From Actinomycetes bacterium (GTDB lineage: Bacteria; Actinomycetota; Actinomycetes; Actinomycetales; Cellulomonadaceae): a DNA stretch of 11,145 bases. The stretch spans positions 1 to 11,145 of the forward strand of contig JAEWOA010000255.1 in NCBI GenBank assembly GCA_023461115.1. The letters run 5' to 3'. The position numbers and the translations under genes were made by a program. Within the stretch, counting starts at the first letter, position 1, and each line of letters begins with the position of its first letter. The notes under the pieces were generated by a model that saw only the letters and a list, made by a program, of their open reading frames with translations, was not told the origin of the DNA and searched no databases. This document shows positions 1-8,060 of the stretch, piece by piece.

Positions 1-2
1 CG

Positions 3-929
3 CCCACCCCGCCCCGCCGGCGTCGCACGCGGCGCGCGATCTGGGCCGTCCTCGGCACGCTCGTCGTCCTGGCCGCGGGCGCCTGGTGGTACACCCAGTT
101 CGGCCCCGCCGCGTACGCCACGGTCCCCCTCGTCACCGGCGCCACGCAGGACGCGGCGACCACCGCGATCACCCGGGCCGGGCTCACCCCGGACGTCGAG
201 GAGTCCCACAGCGCCGACGTTCCGGCGGGCTCCGTGGTGGGCACGCAGCCCTCGGCGGGTGAGCGCGTCCGCAAGGGCGAGCCGGTCGAGGTCGTCGTCT
301 CGCTCGGACCCGACTACGTCAACGTGCCCGCGGGGCTCGTCGGAGCCATGCAGAACGACGCATACGACGCGCTGGACAAGGCCGGGCTCACCCCCGACGT
401 CGCCGAGCCCGCGTACGACGACAAGGCGCCGCTCGGCTCGGTCCTCAGCGCCAAGCTGCCCGACGGGACCGACGCCGCGCCCGGCGCGCAGACCACGCGC
501 AGCACGGTCGTGACGCTCACGCTCTCCAACGGGCCGGCGCCCGTGGACATCCCCACGCTCACCGGCGTCACGTTGAAGGAGGCGTCCGCCGCGCTCGCGA
601 AGGCGGGGCTCGTCGCGGGCAAGACGAGCGAGGCCTTCAGCGACGACGTCCCCAAGGGCTCGGTCGTCAGCCAGCAGCCCGCCGCGGGCGCGGGCGGCCA
701 CCGAGGCGACTCGGTGCAGCTCGTCGTCTCGAAGGGCCCCCAGCTCGTCCAGGTGCCGGACGTCGAGCGGCTCGACTTCGGCGTCGCCGAGAAGAAGCTC
801 AAGGCTCTCGGCTTCGAGGTCAAGCGCAAGAACTCCTGGGGCGGCCTGATCGGCCAGGTCGTCGACCAGAGCGTGCCAGCCGGCCAGTTGGCGCCGGAGG
901 GCTCGACCATCGTCCTGACCGTCGTGTAG
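3..929 (+). CDS. PASTA-domain Ser/Thr protein kinase, C-terminal part (PknL-like)
   Basis: This is the last 308 residues of a protein whose start, and any kinase domain, lies left of the window. An arginine-rich juxtamembrane stretch (residues 5-11 of the visible part) is followed by one hydrophobic helix (about 12-30, ending in WWY). Four tandem PASTA domains follow, at about 39-105, 106-180, 181-248 and 249-308, each with the VP...G and AxxxLxxAGL pattern, and the gene stops with TAG. PASTA domains of PknB/Stk kinases sit outside the membrane and bind muropeptides or lipid II, so the family links cell-wall state to phosphorylation in the cytoplasm. The adjacent class II DAHP synthase gene, with plsC, fadD and a DnaQ-UvrC fusion further on, points to the pknL orthologue rather than pknB, which usually lies beside pbpA and rodA. 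The kinase domain is inferred, not seen. Confidence is high for the PASTA receptor and moderate for PknL. Confidence 0.88.
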   Translation, partial: PTPPRRRRTRRAIWAVLGTLVVLAAGAWWYTQFGPAAYATVPLVTGATQDAATTAITRAGLTPDVEESHSADVPAGSVVGTQPSAGERVRKGEPVEVVVSLGPDYVNVPAGLVGAMQNDAYDALDKAGLTPDVAEPAYDDKAPLGSVLSAKLPDGTDAAPGAQTTRSTVVTLTLSNGPAPVDIPTLTGVTLKEASAALAKAGLVAGKTSEAFSDDVPKGSVVSQQPAAGAGGHRGDSVQLVVSKGPQLVQVPDVERLDFGVAEKKLKALGFEVKRKNSWGGLIGQVVDQSVPAGQLAPEGSTIVLTVV

Positions 930-941
930 CGGGCGCGCGCA

Positions 942-960
942 CGGCGCTGGTCCTGCGCCG
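942..960 (+). terminator. Small GC hairpin downstream of the PASTA kinase
   Basis: Perfect 6-bp arms CGGCGC (942-947) and GCGCCG (955-960) enclose a 7-nt loop, 12 nt after the kinase stop codon. There is no T tract. It may assist the larger hairpin that follows, but short GC arms arise easily by chance at this base composition. Confidence 0.35.
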
Positions 961-971
961 ACCGGCCGGGA

Positions 972-1013
972 CGACGAGAGCGCGCGCCCCTCGTAGGGCG
1001 CACGCTCTCGTCG
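972..1013. terminator. Bidirectional terminator between PASTA kinase and aroG
   Basis: Arms CGACGAGAGCG (972-982) and CGCTCTCGTCG (1003-1013) pair over 11 bp. After one C/A mismatch the stem continues with GCGCCC (984-989) and GGGCGC (996-1001), around a 6-nt loop CTCGTA. It lies between two convergent genes, 42 nt after the kinase stop and 7 nt from the aroG stop, so it can serve both strands. No U tract is present, which is common for actinobacterial intrinsic terminators. Confidence 0.8.
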
Positions 1014-1019
1014 GCGCGG

Positions 1020-2375
1020 TCAGGATGCGGCGCGGAGCAGCTCCACCACCTGGAACGCCATCTCCAGTGACTGCTGGTGGTTCAGGCGCGGGTCGACGAG
1101 CGTCTCGTAGCGCTCGGCCAGCCGCTCGTCGTCGATCTCCTCCGAGCCCCCGAGCACCTCGGTCACGTCGTCGCCCGTGAGCTCGATCAGCAGCCCGCCG
1201 GGGACCGTGCCGAGCGACCGGTGCACGTCGAAGAACCCGGCGACCTCTTCCATCACGTCGCTGAAGCGGCGCGTCTTGTAGCCGGTGGCCGACGTGATGC
1301 CGTTGCCGTGCATCGGGTCGCACACCCACGTGACGGGCCGCCCGTCGGCCGTGACCTTCTCGACGAGCTCGGGGAGCAGGTCCCGGACCTTGCTGGCCCC
1401 CATGCGCGTGACGAACGTGATCCGGCCCGGCTCACCGCTCGGGTTGAGCTTGTCGAGCAGCGCGAGCGCGTCGTCGGCCTTCGTCGTCGGGCCCAGCTTG
1501 ACCCCGATGGGGTTCTGCAGGCGCGAGAAGAAGTCGACATGCGCGCCGTCGAGCTGGCGCGTGCGCTCGCCGATCCACACGAAGTGCGCCGAGCAGTCGT
1601 ACGCCAGCCCGGTGCGTGAGTCGATGCGCGTGAGCGGCCGCTCGTAGTCCAGCAGCAGGCCCTCGTGGCTCGAGTAGAAGTCCACCGTGCGCAACTGCTC
1701 GAAGTCGGCGCCGCACGCGGCCATGAACCGGATCGCACGGTCGATCTCCGCCGCCAACAGCTCGTAGCGCGCGTACGCGGGGTTCGTCGTGAAGCCCTTG
1801 TTCCACTCGTGGACCCGCAGCAGCGACGCGAACCCGCCCGTGGTGAACGCCCTGATCAGGTTCAGCGTCGCGGCCGACGTGTGGTACGCCTCGAGGAGCC
1901 GCCCAGGATCGGGCGTGCGCGCCTCGCCGGTGAAGTCGTAGCCGTTGACGATGTCGCCACGGAACGCCGGCAGCGTCACACCGTCGCGCGTCTCGGTGTC
2001 CGACGAGCGTGGCTTGGCGTACTGCCCGGCCATGCGCCCGATCTTGACCACCGGCAGGCTCGCGCCGTACGTGAGCACGACCGCCATCTGCAGGATCGTC
2101 TTGATCTTGTTGCGAATGTTGTCGGCCGTCGCCTCGGCGAACGTCTCCGCGCAGTCGCCACCGACGAGCACGAACGCCTCGCCGCGGCCGGCGGCGGCGA
2201 GCTGCGCGCGCAACGCGTCCGACTCACCCGCGAAGACGAGCGGCGGCAGGGACGCGAGCTTGCCGGTCGCGCGCGCGAGCGCGTCCGCGTCGGGCCAGGT
2301 CGGCTGCTGCAGCGCGTTCATCGAGCGCCACGCGTCGAGCCCCGCGACGACCTCCGGGCCCGGCTGGACGCTCAT
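1020..2375 (-). CDS. aroG: Class II 3-deoxy-7-phosphoheptulonate (DAHP) synthase
   Basis: This 451-residue enzyme condenses phosphoenolpyruvate with erythrose-4-phosphate to DAHP, the first committed step of the shikimate pathway, in the cytoplasm. It is a plant/mycobacterial type II enzyme, close in length to M. tuberculosis AroG (462 aa). The expected metal ligands are all present at a constant 12-13 residue offset from that enzyme: C75 (GGDCAE), H356 (DPMHGN), E398 (IELTGDD) and D428 (VDPRLN). Phosphate-binding R114 (KIGRMAGQ) and K293 (GVKLGPT) are also there. The N-terminal helical extension typical of type II enzymes is retained, so feedback control by aromatic amino acids is plausible but not shown. 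The ATG overlaps the pfp stop as ATGA and has no clear Shine-Dalgarno of its own, suggesting translational coupling. The gene ends with TGA just before a two-way terminator. Confidence 0.97.
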   Translation of the reverse strand: MSVQPGPEVVAGLDAWRSMNALQQPTWPDADALARATGKLASLPPLVFAGESDALRAQLAAAGRGEAFVLVGGDCAETFAEATADNIRNKIKTILQMAVVLTYGASLPVVKIGRMAGQYAKPRSSDTETRDGVTLPAFRGDIVNGYDFTGEARTPDPGRLLEAYHTSAATLNLIRAFTTGGFASLLRVHEWNKGFTTNPAYARYELLAAEIDRAIRFMAACGADFEQLRTVDFYSSHEGLLLDYERPLTRIDSRTGLAYDCSAHFVWIGERTRQLDGAHVDFFSRLQNPIGVKLGPTTKADDALALLDKLNPSGEPGRITFVTRMGASKVRDLLPELVEKVTADGRPVTWVCDPMHGNGITSATGYKTRRFSDVMEEVAGFFDVHRSLGTVPGGLLIELTGDDVTEVLGGSEEIDDERLAERYETLVDPRLNHQQSLEMAFQVVELLRAAS

Positions 2376-3592
2376 GCGTGGCTCGCCGGGGCCAGCGGCT
2401 GCCCCAGGTCGTCGAGGAGCTCGACGAACCACGGCAGCGTCACGTCGAACGGCTTGCCGCCCGCGATCCGCGGGAACTCGATCGCGCGCAGCACGTCGCC
2501 CTGCTCCTCGTCGTGCCCGATGACACCGGACTCGCCGCGCAGCGCGCACTCCACGGCCAGGTCGGTCATCGACTTGATGAGGCGCAGGTCCTCGGCGTTC
2601 GCGGCCGCGGCGCGCGAGTAGTAGCCGGACTTCTGGACCATGACCTTCTCGGCGCCGAGCTTCTCCGCGAACTGCTTGGCGAACCACTGCCCCGGGTTGA
2701 TCGTGTCGAGGCGCACGTGCCCGAACGCGTCGCGCAGCACCTCCTGGCCGGAGGACTCGAGCTGCTCGACGATCTCGTGCATGCCCGCACCCTCGGACAG
2801 GAAGATGTTCACGTTGCCCTGGCTGTCCATGATCGCCTTGAGGCGCTGGGCCTCGGCGTCGATGTCGAGCTTGGCCTCGGGCACGAAGACGGCGTGGACG
2901 TCCCAGCGCTCGCGCGTCAGGCCGATGCCGGGCACCCACTCCTGCTGGTCGAGCCACTTGCGGTACTCGACCGCCGCGGCGGCCGTGAGCCAGCCGCAGT
3001 GGCGGCCCATGACCTCGTGCACGATGAGCATCCGCGGGCCCGAGCGGTGCTCGCCGATGACGTTCGCGGCGAACCCGGCGGCCTCCTCGGCCGCGGTCCA
3101 CGCGCCGAGCGACTGCCGGATGGGCACCACGTCGTTGTCGATCGTCTTGGGCAGGCCGACGACCGTGAGGCCGTAGCCGTTGTCCGCGAGGTACGCGGCG
3201 AGGTCCGCGGCGGTGGTGTTCGTGTCGTCGCCGCCGATCGTGTGGAGCACGTCGACGCCGTCGGCCTTGAGCTGCTCGGCCGCCACCTGCAGGGGGTCCT
3301 GGCCCTCCTGGACCAGGCCGCGCTTGACGCAGTCCTTGGCGTTGGTGAGCTTGACGCGCGAGTTGCCGATGGGCGAGCCGCCGAAGCGGTGCAGGATGCC
3401 GGCCTTGGCGCGCGTCTCGTCGTCGACGACGATCTTGTCCCCACGCAGCAGCCCGTAGTAGCCGTGCTCGTACGCGATGATCTCGACGTCCGGAGCGATC
3501 TCGGTGTAGCGCTCGATGAGGCCACCGACAGCGGACGACAGGCACGGAGCGAAGCCACCCGCGGTCAGGAGGGCGACGCGACGAACCGACAT
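2372..3592 (-). CDS. pfp: Pyrophosphate-dependent 6-phosphofructokinase
   Basis: This 406-residue enzyme reversibly phosphorylates fructose-6-phosphate to fructose-1,6-bisphosphate. Two diagnostic positions mark the PPi-dependent class (EC 2.7.1.90). GGDDT (120-124) carries Asp where ATP enzymes have the Gly of GGDGS, and PKTIDND (148-154) carries Lys where ATP enzymes have Gly. Catalytic D152 and the substrate motif MGR (195-197) are present. Length and sequence closely resemble the Propionibacterium freudenreichii PPi-PFK as I recall it, including the N-terminus (VALLTAGGFAPCLSS), which fixes the start. The ATG is preceded by GAGAGG with 8-nt spacing; an in-frame ATG further upstream lacks that support and would add non-homologous residues. 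The gene lies 55 bp after plsC and overlaps aroG by 4 bp, so it is probably co-transcribed with aroG. ATP use cannot be fully excluded without an assay. Confidence 0.95.
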   Translation of the reverse strand: MSVRRVALLTAGGFAPCLSSAVGGLIERYTEIAPDVEIIAYEHGYYGLLRGDKIVVDDETRAKAGILHRFGGSPIGNSRVKLTNAKDCVKRGLVQEGQDPLQVAAEQLKADGVDVLHTIGGDDTNTTAADLAAYLADNGYGLTVVGLPKTIDNDVVPIRQSLGAWTAAEEAAGFAANVIGEHRSGPRMLIVHEVMGRHCGWLTAAAAVEYRKWLDQQEWVPGIGLTRERWDVHAVFVPEAKLDIDAEAQRLKAIMDSQGNVNIFLSEGAGMHEIVEQLESSGQEVLRDAFGHVRLDTINPGQWFAKQFAEKLGAEKVMVQKSGYYSRAAAANAEDLRLIKSMTDLAVECALRGESGVIGHDEEQGDVLRAIEFPRIAGGKPFDVTLPWFVELLDDLGQPLAPASHA

Positions 3593-3644
3593 GAGACACA
3601 CCTCTCGTAGGAAGAGCACGACGAGCCCCGCGGGCCCGCCGTTC

Positions 3645-3650
3645 ATCCTA
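3645..3650 (-). promoter_or_regulatory. Candidate -10 element for pfp-aroG
   Basis: TAGGAT on the minus strand fits the actinobacterial TAnnnT consensus very well and overlaps the plsC TAG stop. It would start transcription near 3638, giving a leader of about 46 nt that contains the GAGAGG ribosome site before pfp. No convincing -35 hexamer is seen 17-18 bp upstream, so this is tentative. Confidence 0.35.
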
Positions 3651-4442
3651 CTGACGCGGCGGGTCCTGCTCTGGCGGGACCGGAACCTGGACGTCCGGCA
3701 CGGGACGCCCGCCGGGCGCCGCCGCGAGCGGCTGCTCGGCGTCGCCCGTCGCGGCCGGGTGGCCTGCGGCGATGCGCGCCTTCTGCGTGGCCGCGTACAC
3801 ATCCACGTACTCCTGGCCGGACAGCCGCATGATCGCGTACATGATCTCGTCGGTGACCGAGCGCAGGATGAAGCGGTCGTTCTCCATGCCCTGGTAGCGC
3901 GAGAAGTCCAGCGGCTCGCCCACCACCATGCCGATGCGCATCACCTTCGGGATGGTCTGGCCGACGGGCTGCGCGACGTTGGTGTCGATCATCGCGACCG
4001 GGACCACCGGGGCGCCGGACTCGAGCGCGAGGCGCGCGACGCCGGTCTTGCCGCGGTACAGCCGGCCGTCCGGGCTGCGCGTGCCCTCGGGGTAGATGCC
4101 GAAGAGCTGGTCCTCCTCGAGGCGCTTGAGCCCCGTGCGCAACGCGCCCTCGCTGGCCTTGCCGCCGCTGCGGTCCACCGGGATGGTGCCGACACCGCGG
4201 AAGAAGCCCGCCACGAGCCTGCCCTTGAGGCCCCGGCCCTCGAAGTACTCCTGCTTGCCGATGAACACGAGCTCGCGGTCGAGCATCAACGGGAGGAAGA
4301 ACGAGTCGATGACGGCGAGGTGGTTGCTCGCAAGAATCGCCGGTCCCGACGACGGGATGTTCTCGGCGCCGCGGATCCACGGTCGGTAGACCAGGTGCAG
4401 CAGCGGGCCCACGAAGATCCGCTTCATCAACCAGTAGAACAA
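3648..4442 (-). CDS. 1-acyl-sn-glycerol-3-phosphate acyltransferase (PlsC family)
   Basis: This 264-residue membrane-associated enzyme is predicted to transfer an acyl chain to lysophosphatidic acid, giving phosphatidic acid for phospholipid synthesis. All four acyltransferase blocks are visible: NHLAVID (40-46, the catalytic NHx4D with H41 and D46), GTIPVDR (85-91), YPEGTR (117-122) and VVPVAM (146-151). The N-terminus (FYWLMKRIFVGPLLHLVYRP) is an amphipathic or membrane-anchoring segment typical of actinobacterial members, and the last 35 residues are Pro/Ala-rich and probably disordered. The start is TTG at 4442-4440, supported by GGAAGG 7 nt upstream; the ATG five codons later has no ribosome site. 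It heads the minus-strand group plsC-pfp-aroG. Acyl acceptor specificity is family inference, and other lysophospholipids are possible. Confidence 0.93.
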   Translation of the reverse strand: MFYWLMKRIFVGPLLHLVYRPWIRGAENIPSSGPAILASNHLAVIDSFFLPLMLDRELVFIGKQEYFEGRGLKGRLVAGFFRGVGTIPVDRSGGKASEGALRTGLKRLEEDQLFGIYPEGTRSPDGRLYRGKTGVARLALESGAPVVPVAMIDTNVAQPVGQTIPKVMRIGMVVGEPLDFSRYQGMENDRFILRSVTDEIMYAIMRLSGQEYVDVYAATQKARIAAGHPAATGDAEQPLAAAPGGRPVPDVQVPVPPEQDPPRQ

Positions 4443-4500
4443 GGAGTCACCTTCCGCGACGAACCTGCGCCTTGCTGCGACCGCCCGACCGCCACGTCCG

Positions 4501-4510
4501 ACTCTAGAGT
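4501..4510. promoter_or_regulatory. Palindromic -10 region shared by divergent plsC and membrane-protein genes
   Basis: ACTCTAGAGT is a perfect 10-bp palindrome, so the same DNA reads TAGAGT (TAnnnT) on both strands. On the plus strand the hexamer 4505-4510 ends 6 nt before the ATG at 4517, the exact spacing of a leaderless transcript. On the minus strand the hexamer 4506-4501 would start transcription near 4494, giving plsC a leader of about 50 nt with its GGAAGG site. No good -35 is seen on either side. Confidence 0.55.
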
Positions 4511-4516
4511 GCTCCT

Positions 4517-5032
4517 ATGGCTGATCGCCCCGACGACGACGCCGGACGGGTCGACGACGAGCGGTGGGCGCAGATCGTCGCACAACTCGGCGACGTCGAG
4601 GCCGCCGCCGACGCGGCGTCCCCGCACGCATCTTCCCCCACGCCGCCGCCAACCCCGAACTCGGGGGCCGCCGCGGGGCTGGAGTTCCCGGTGGCCGCGG
4701 GCGTCGAGTCGCCGTTCGGCTCCACCGGTCGCGACTGGGACGGCACCGAGCAGTACGACGAGGCCGAGCGGTCGGTCGACGAGGACGAGGGCTTCGTCCC
4801 GCCCGACCCCGGCCCCGTCCTGGGCGGCGACCCGCTGCTGACGATGGCGTGGTTCGCGGTCGGTGGGATGCCGCTGTTCCTGCTGGTCGTCCTCATCTTC
4901 TGGCAGGCCGCCCCCGCGGCGTTGGTGCAGGCCGCGTGCGTCGTGTTCGTCCTGGGCGTCGCGCTGCTGCTGTGGCGCATGCCCGCGCGCCGCGGGGACC
5001 ACGACGACGACGGGAACGGCGCCGTGGTCTGA
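4517..5032 (+). CDS. Small acidic two-helix membrane protein, function unknown
   Basis: This 171-residue protein has a long hydrophilic, Asp/Glu/Pro/Ala-rich N-terminal region (1-105, probably disordered, with a Pro/Ser-rich patch at 34-50). Two membrane helices follow, at about 106-128 and 134-153, and then a short charged tail (RMPARRGDHDDD). Positive residues at 154-159 suggest both ends lie in the cytoplasm with a tight hairpin across the membrane. A segment EGFVPPDPGPV (91-101) before the first helix recalls short actinobacterial membrane proteins with a FVPPxPPP-like motif, from memory only. There is no enzymatic motif. The start is the ATG at 4517, whose placement 6 nt after a TAnnnT hexamer suggests a leaderless mRNA. 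It is divergent from plsC and convergent with the glucokinase gene. I do not know its function; its place in a conserved metabolic block only hints at envelope or lipid metabolism. Confidence 0.8.
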   Translation: MADRPDDDAGRVDDERWAQIVAQLGDVEAAADAASPHASSPTPPPTPNSGAAAGLEFPVAAGVESPFGSTGRDWDGTEQYDEAERSVDEDEGFVPPDPGPVLGGDPLLTMAWFAVGGMPLFLLVVLIFWQAAPAALVQAACVVFVLGVALLLWRMPARRGDHDDDGNGAVV

Positions 5033-5069
5033 CCCGCGGCGGCGCCCCACACTCGTCGCTCGGGTCAGA
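5028..5069. terminator. Inverted repeat spanning the stops of two convergent genes
   Basis: TCTGACCCG (5028-5036) and CGGGTCAGA (5061-5069) are perfect 9-bp arms with a 24-nt GC-rich loop. Each arm contains the TGA stop of one gene (5030-5032 on plus, 5067-5065 on minus), so the structure is symmetric with respect to the two genes. It may act as a shared terminator. The large loop makes it weaker than the other two terminators in this window. Confidence 0.45.
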
Positions 5070-6012
5070 TCCGCGCCAGGTCCGCGGCGCCGACCATGCC
5101 CGCGTCGTTGCCCATCGACGCGACGACGATCGCCGCCTCGGGGCGGTGGCCGCGGCCCGAGAGCTGCTCGGCGAACGCCTTGCGCGCGGACACGAGCACC
5201 AGGTCGCCCGCGGCGGCGACGCCGCCGCCGATCACGATGAGCGCGGGGTCGAGCAGCGCGGTCGCGGACGCCGCGCCCTCGCCGACCCACCGGCCGAGCT
5301 CGGCCAACAGCTCGACCGCGAGCGGGTCGCCTGCCTGCGCGGCCTGTGTGACCTGCGGCCCGGTGATCTTCTCGACGACGCCGCCCGCGAGCTCGAGCAG
5401 CGCGGTCGCACGGTCCGGCTGGGTGATCGCCGCGGCCTGCGCGTCGCGCACCAGCGCGCTGCCAGACGCGTACTGCTCCCAGCAACCCTCGTGGCCGCAC
5501 CCGCAGTAGTGGCCGCCGGGGACCACGCGCATGTGCCCGATCTCGGACGCCACGCCCCATGCGCCGCGCACCAGCTCGCCGTTGGAGACGATCGCGCCGC
5601 CCAAGCCGGTGCCGAGCGTCAGCGTGAGCATGTCGTCGACGTCGCGCGCGGCGCCGAACCGGAACTCGGCCCAGCCGGCCGCGTTGGCGTCGTTCTCGAC
5701 GACGATGTCGAGCTTGTCGTCGATCAGCGCCGCGACCTTGTCCCGCAACGGGTACTCACGCCAGGCGATGTTCGGCGCGAACAACACGCCCGAACGGTCG
5801 GCCGCCACGAAACCAGCGGCGGCCAGGCCGATCGCCCCGATCTTGTAGCCCGCCCCGCTCAACTCCGCATAGGAGTCGGCGATCGCCGCGTCGATGCTCG
5901 CGGCGTCGTCCGGGTGGGTGTCGCGACGGGTCTGGGCCAAGATCCTGCCCTCGTCGTCCACCACCCCGACCGCGATCTTGGTTCCGCCGATGTCCACACC
6001 GATGGCGTGCAT
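5065..6012 (-). CDS. glkA: ROK-family glucokinase
   Basis: This 315-residue sugar kinase is predicted to phosphorylate glucose at C6 with ATP in the cytoplasm, feeding glycolysis. The N-terminal phosphate loop is DIGGTK (7-12). Catalytic D108 lies in VENDAN, followed by the GTGLGGAI loop (135-141). Sugar and metal contacts are EIGH (157-160) and the ROK zinc motif CGCGHEGC (170-177, C170, C172 and C177 with H160). There is no N-terminal helix-turn-helix, so it is a kinase and not a ROK repressor. The start is the ATG at 6012, which places DIGGTK at residue 7 as in other ROK kinases; AGGAG lies 11 nt upstream. Upstream in-frame codons would add a non-homologous Arg-rich extension. In Streptomyces the orthologous glkA also acts in glucose repression, but that role is not visible here. 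Polyphosphate use is possible and not decided by sequence. Confidence 0.94.
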   Translation of the reverse strand: MHAIGVDIGGTKIAVGVVDDEGRILAQTRRDTHPDDAASIDAAIADSYAELSGAGYKIGAIGLAAAGFVAADRSGVLFAPNIAWREYPLRDKVAALIDDKLDIVVENDANAAGWAEFRFGAARDVDDMLTLTLGTGLGGAIVSNGELVRGAWGVASEIGHMRVVPGGHYCGCGHEGCWEQYASGSALVRDAQAAAITQPDRATALLELAGGVVEKITGPQVTQAAQAGDPLAVELLAELGRWVGEGAASATALLDPALIVIGGGVAAAGDLVLVSARKAFAEQLSGRGHRPEAAIVVASMGNDAGMVGAADLARI

Positions 6013-6064
6013 GTCCTGATGCGCTCCTGCCGTCCCCTGGGCGCGATCGCGCCTCGTGCGGACC

Positions 6065-6070
6065 ACGCTA
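6065..6070 (-). promoter_or_regulatory. Candidate -10 element for glkA
   Basis: TAGCGT on the minus strand fits TAnnnT and would give a leader of about 45-50 nt before the glkA ATG. It sits inside a short imperfect palindrome (CCAC, 4 nt, GTGG at 6063-6074). No clear -35 is present, so this is a weak call. Confidence 0.25.
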
Positions 6071-6099
6071 GTGGCAACAGCGCGTCTCGTCGCACGCCA

Positions 6100-6123
6100 G
6101 CCAGGCGACATTCGCCGCCTGGC
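6100..6123. promoter_or_regulatory. 24-bp palindrome between divergent glkA and fadD (possible operator)
   Basis: Perfect 8-bp arms GCCAGGCG (6100-6107) and CGCCTGGC (6116-6123) are separated by 8 nt (ACATTCGC). It lies in the 177-bp divergent intergenic region, about 27 bp upstream of the candidate fadD -10 and 30 bp upstream of the candidate glkA -10. The size and symmetry suit a dimeric regulator such as a TetR or GntR protein. A role in termination is unlikely, because both neighbours start here. Confidence 0.4.
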
Positions 6124-6149
6124 CGTGTCCGCCCGCGGTTACCGTCCCG

Positions 6150-6155
6150 TATCCT
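6150..6155 (+). promoter_or_regulatory. Candidate -10 element for fadD
   Basis: TATCCT fits TAnnnT and predicts a start near 6162, giving a leader of about 28 nt that includes GGAG (6181-6184) five bases before the ATG. The -35 position (about 6126-6132) shows no TTGAC-like hexamer. The upstream palindrome at 6100-6123 abuts this region. Confidence 0.35.
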
Positions 6156-6189
6156 TCGGGCACACGTCGCCACTGCCACTGGAGCCAGC

Positions 6190-8001
<1,812 letters not shown>

Positions 8002-8010
8002 CTCTCGACC

Positions 8011-8044
8011 AGCGGGCCGGTGGGGTGCTCCCCACCGGCCCGCT
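8011..8044. terminator. Strong bidirectional terminator between fadD and the NYN gene
   Basis: Perfect 15-bp arms AGCGGGCCGGTGGGG (8011-8025) and CCCCACCGGCCCGCT (8030-8044) enclose a TGCT tetraloop. It starts 10 nt after the fadD stop and ends 16 nt before the stop of the convergent gene. There is no T tract, as is usual in high-GC actinobacteria, but the stem is very stable and serves both strands. Confidence 0.92.
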
Positions 8045-8060
8045 GTGCTGTGCGCCCGGC

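Noticed and set aside
1020..3599. An 859-codon minus-strand frame that could be read as a fusion upstream of DAHP synthase.
   Set aside because: The part before 2375 is a shifted frame of the phosphofructokinase gene with no protein character. The true pfp frame is clear and overlaps aroG by 4 bp.
3625..3645. GC-rich palindrome GCGGGCCCGC between plsC and pfp as a terminator.
   Set aside because: The palindrome has no room for a loop, is made only of G and C, and the genes on both sides read in the same direction.
4425..4427. ATG as the start of plsC.
   Set aside because: No ribosome site precedes it. The TTG at 4442 has GGAAGG at 7 nt and adds FYWL, which fits what I recall of the family N-terminus.
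3516..4841. A 441-codon plus-strand frame antisense to plsC.
   Set aside because: Composition is Arg/Ala/Val/Asp shadow sequence, while plsC on the other strand has all four acyltransferase motifs.
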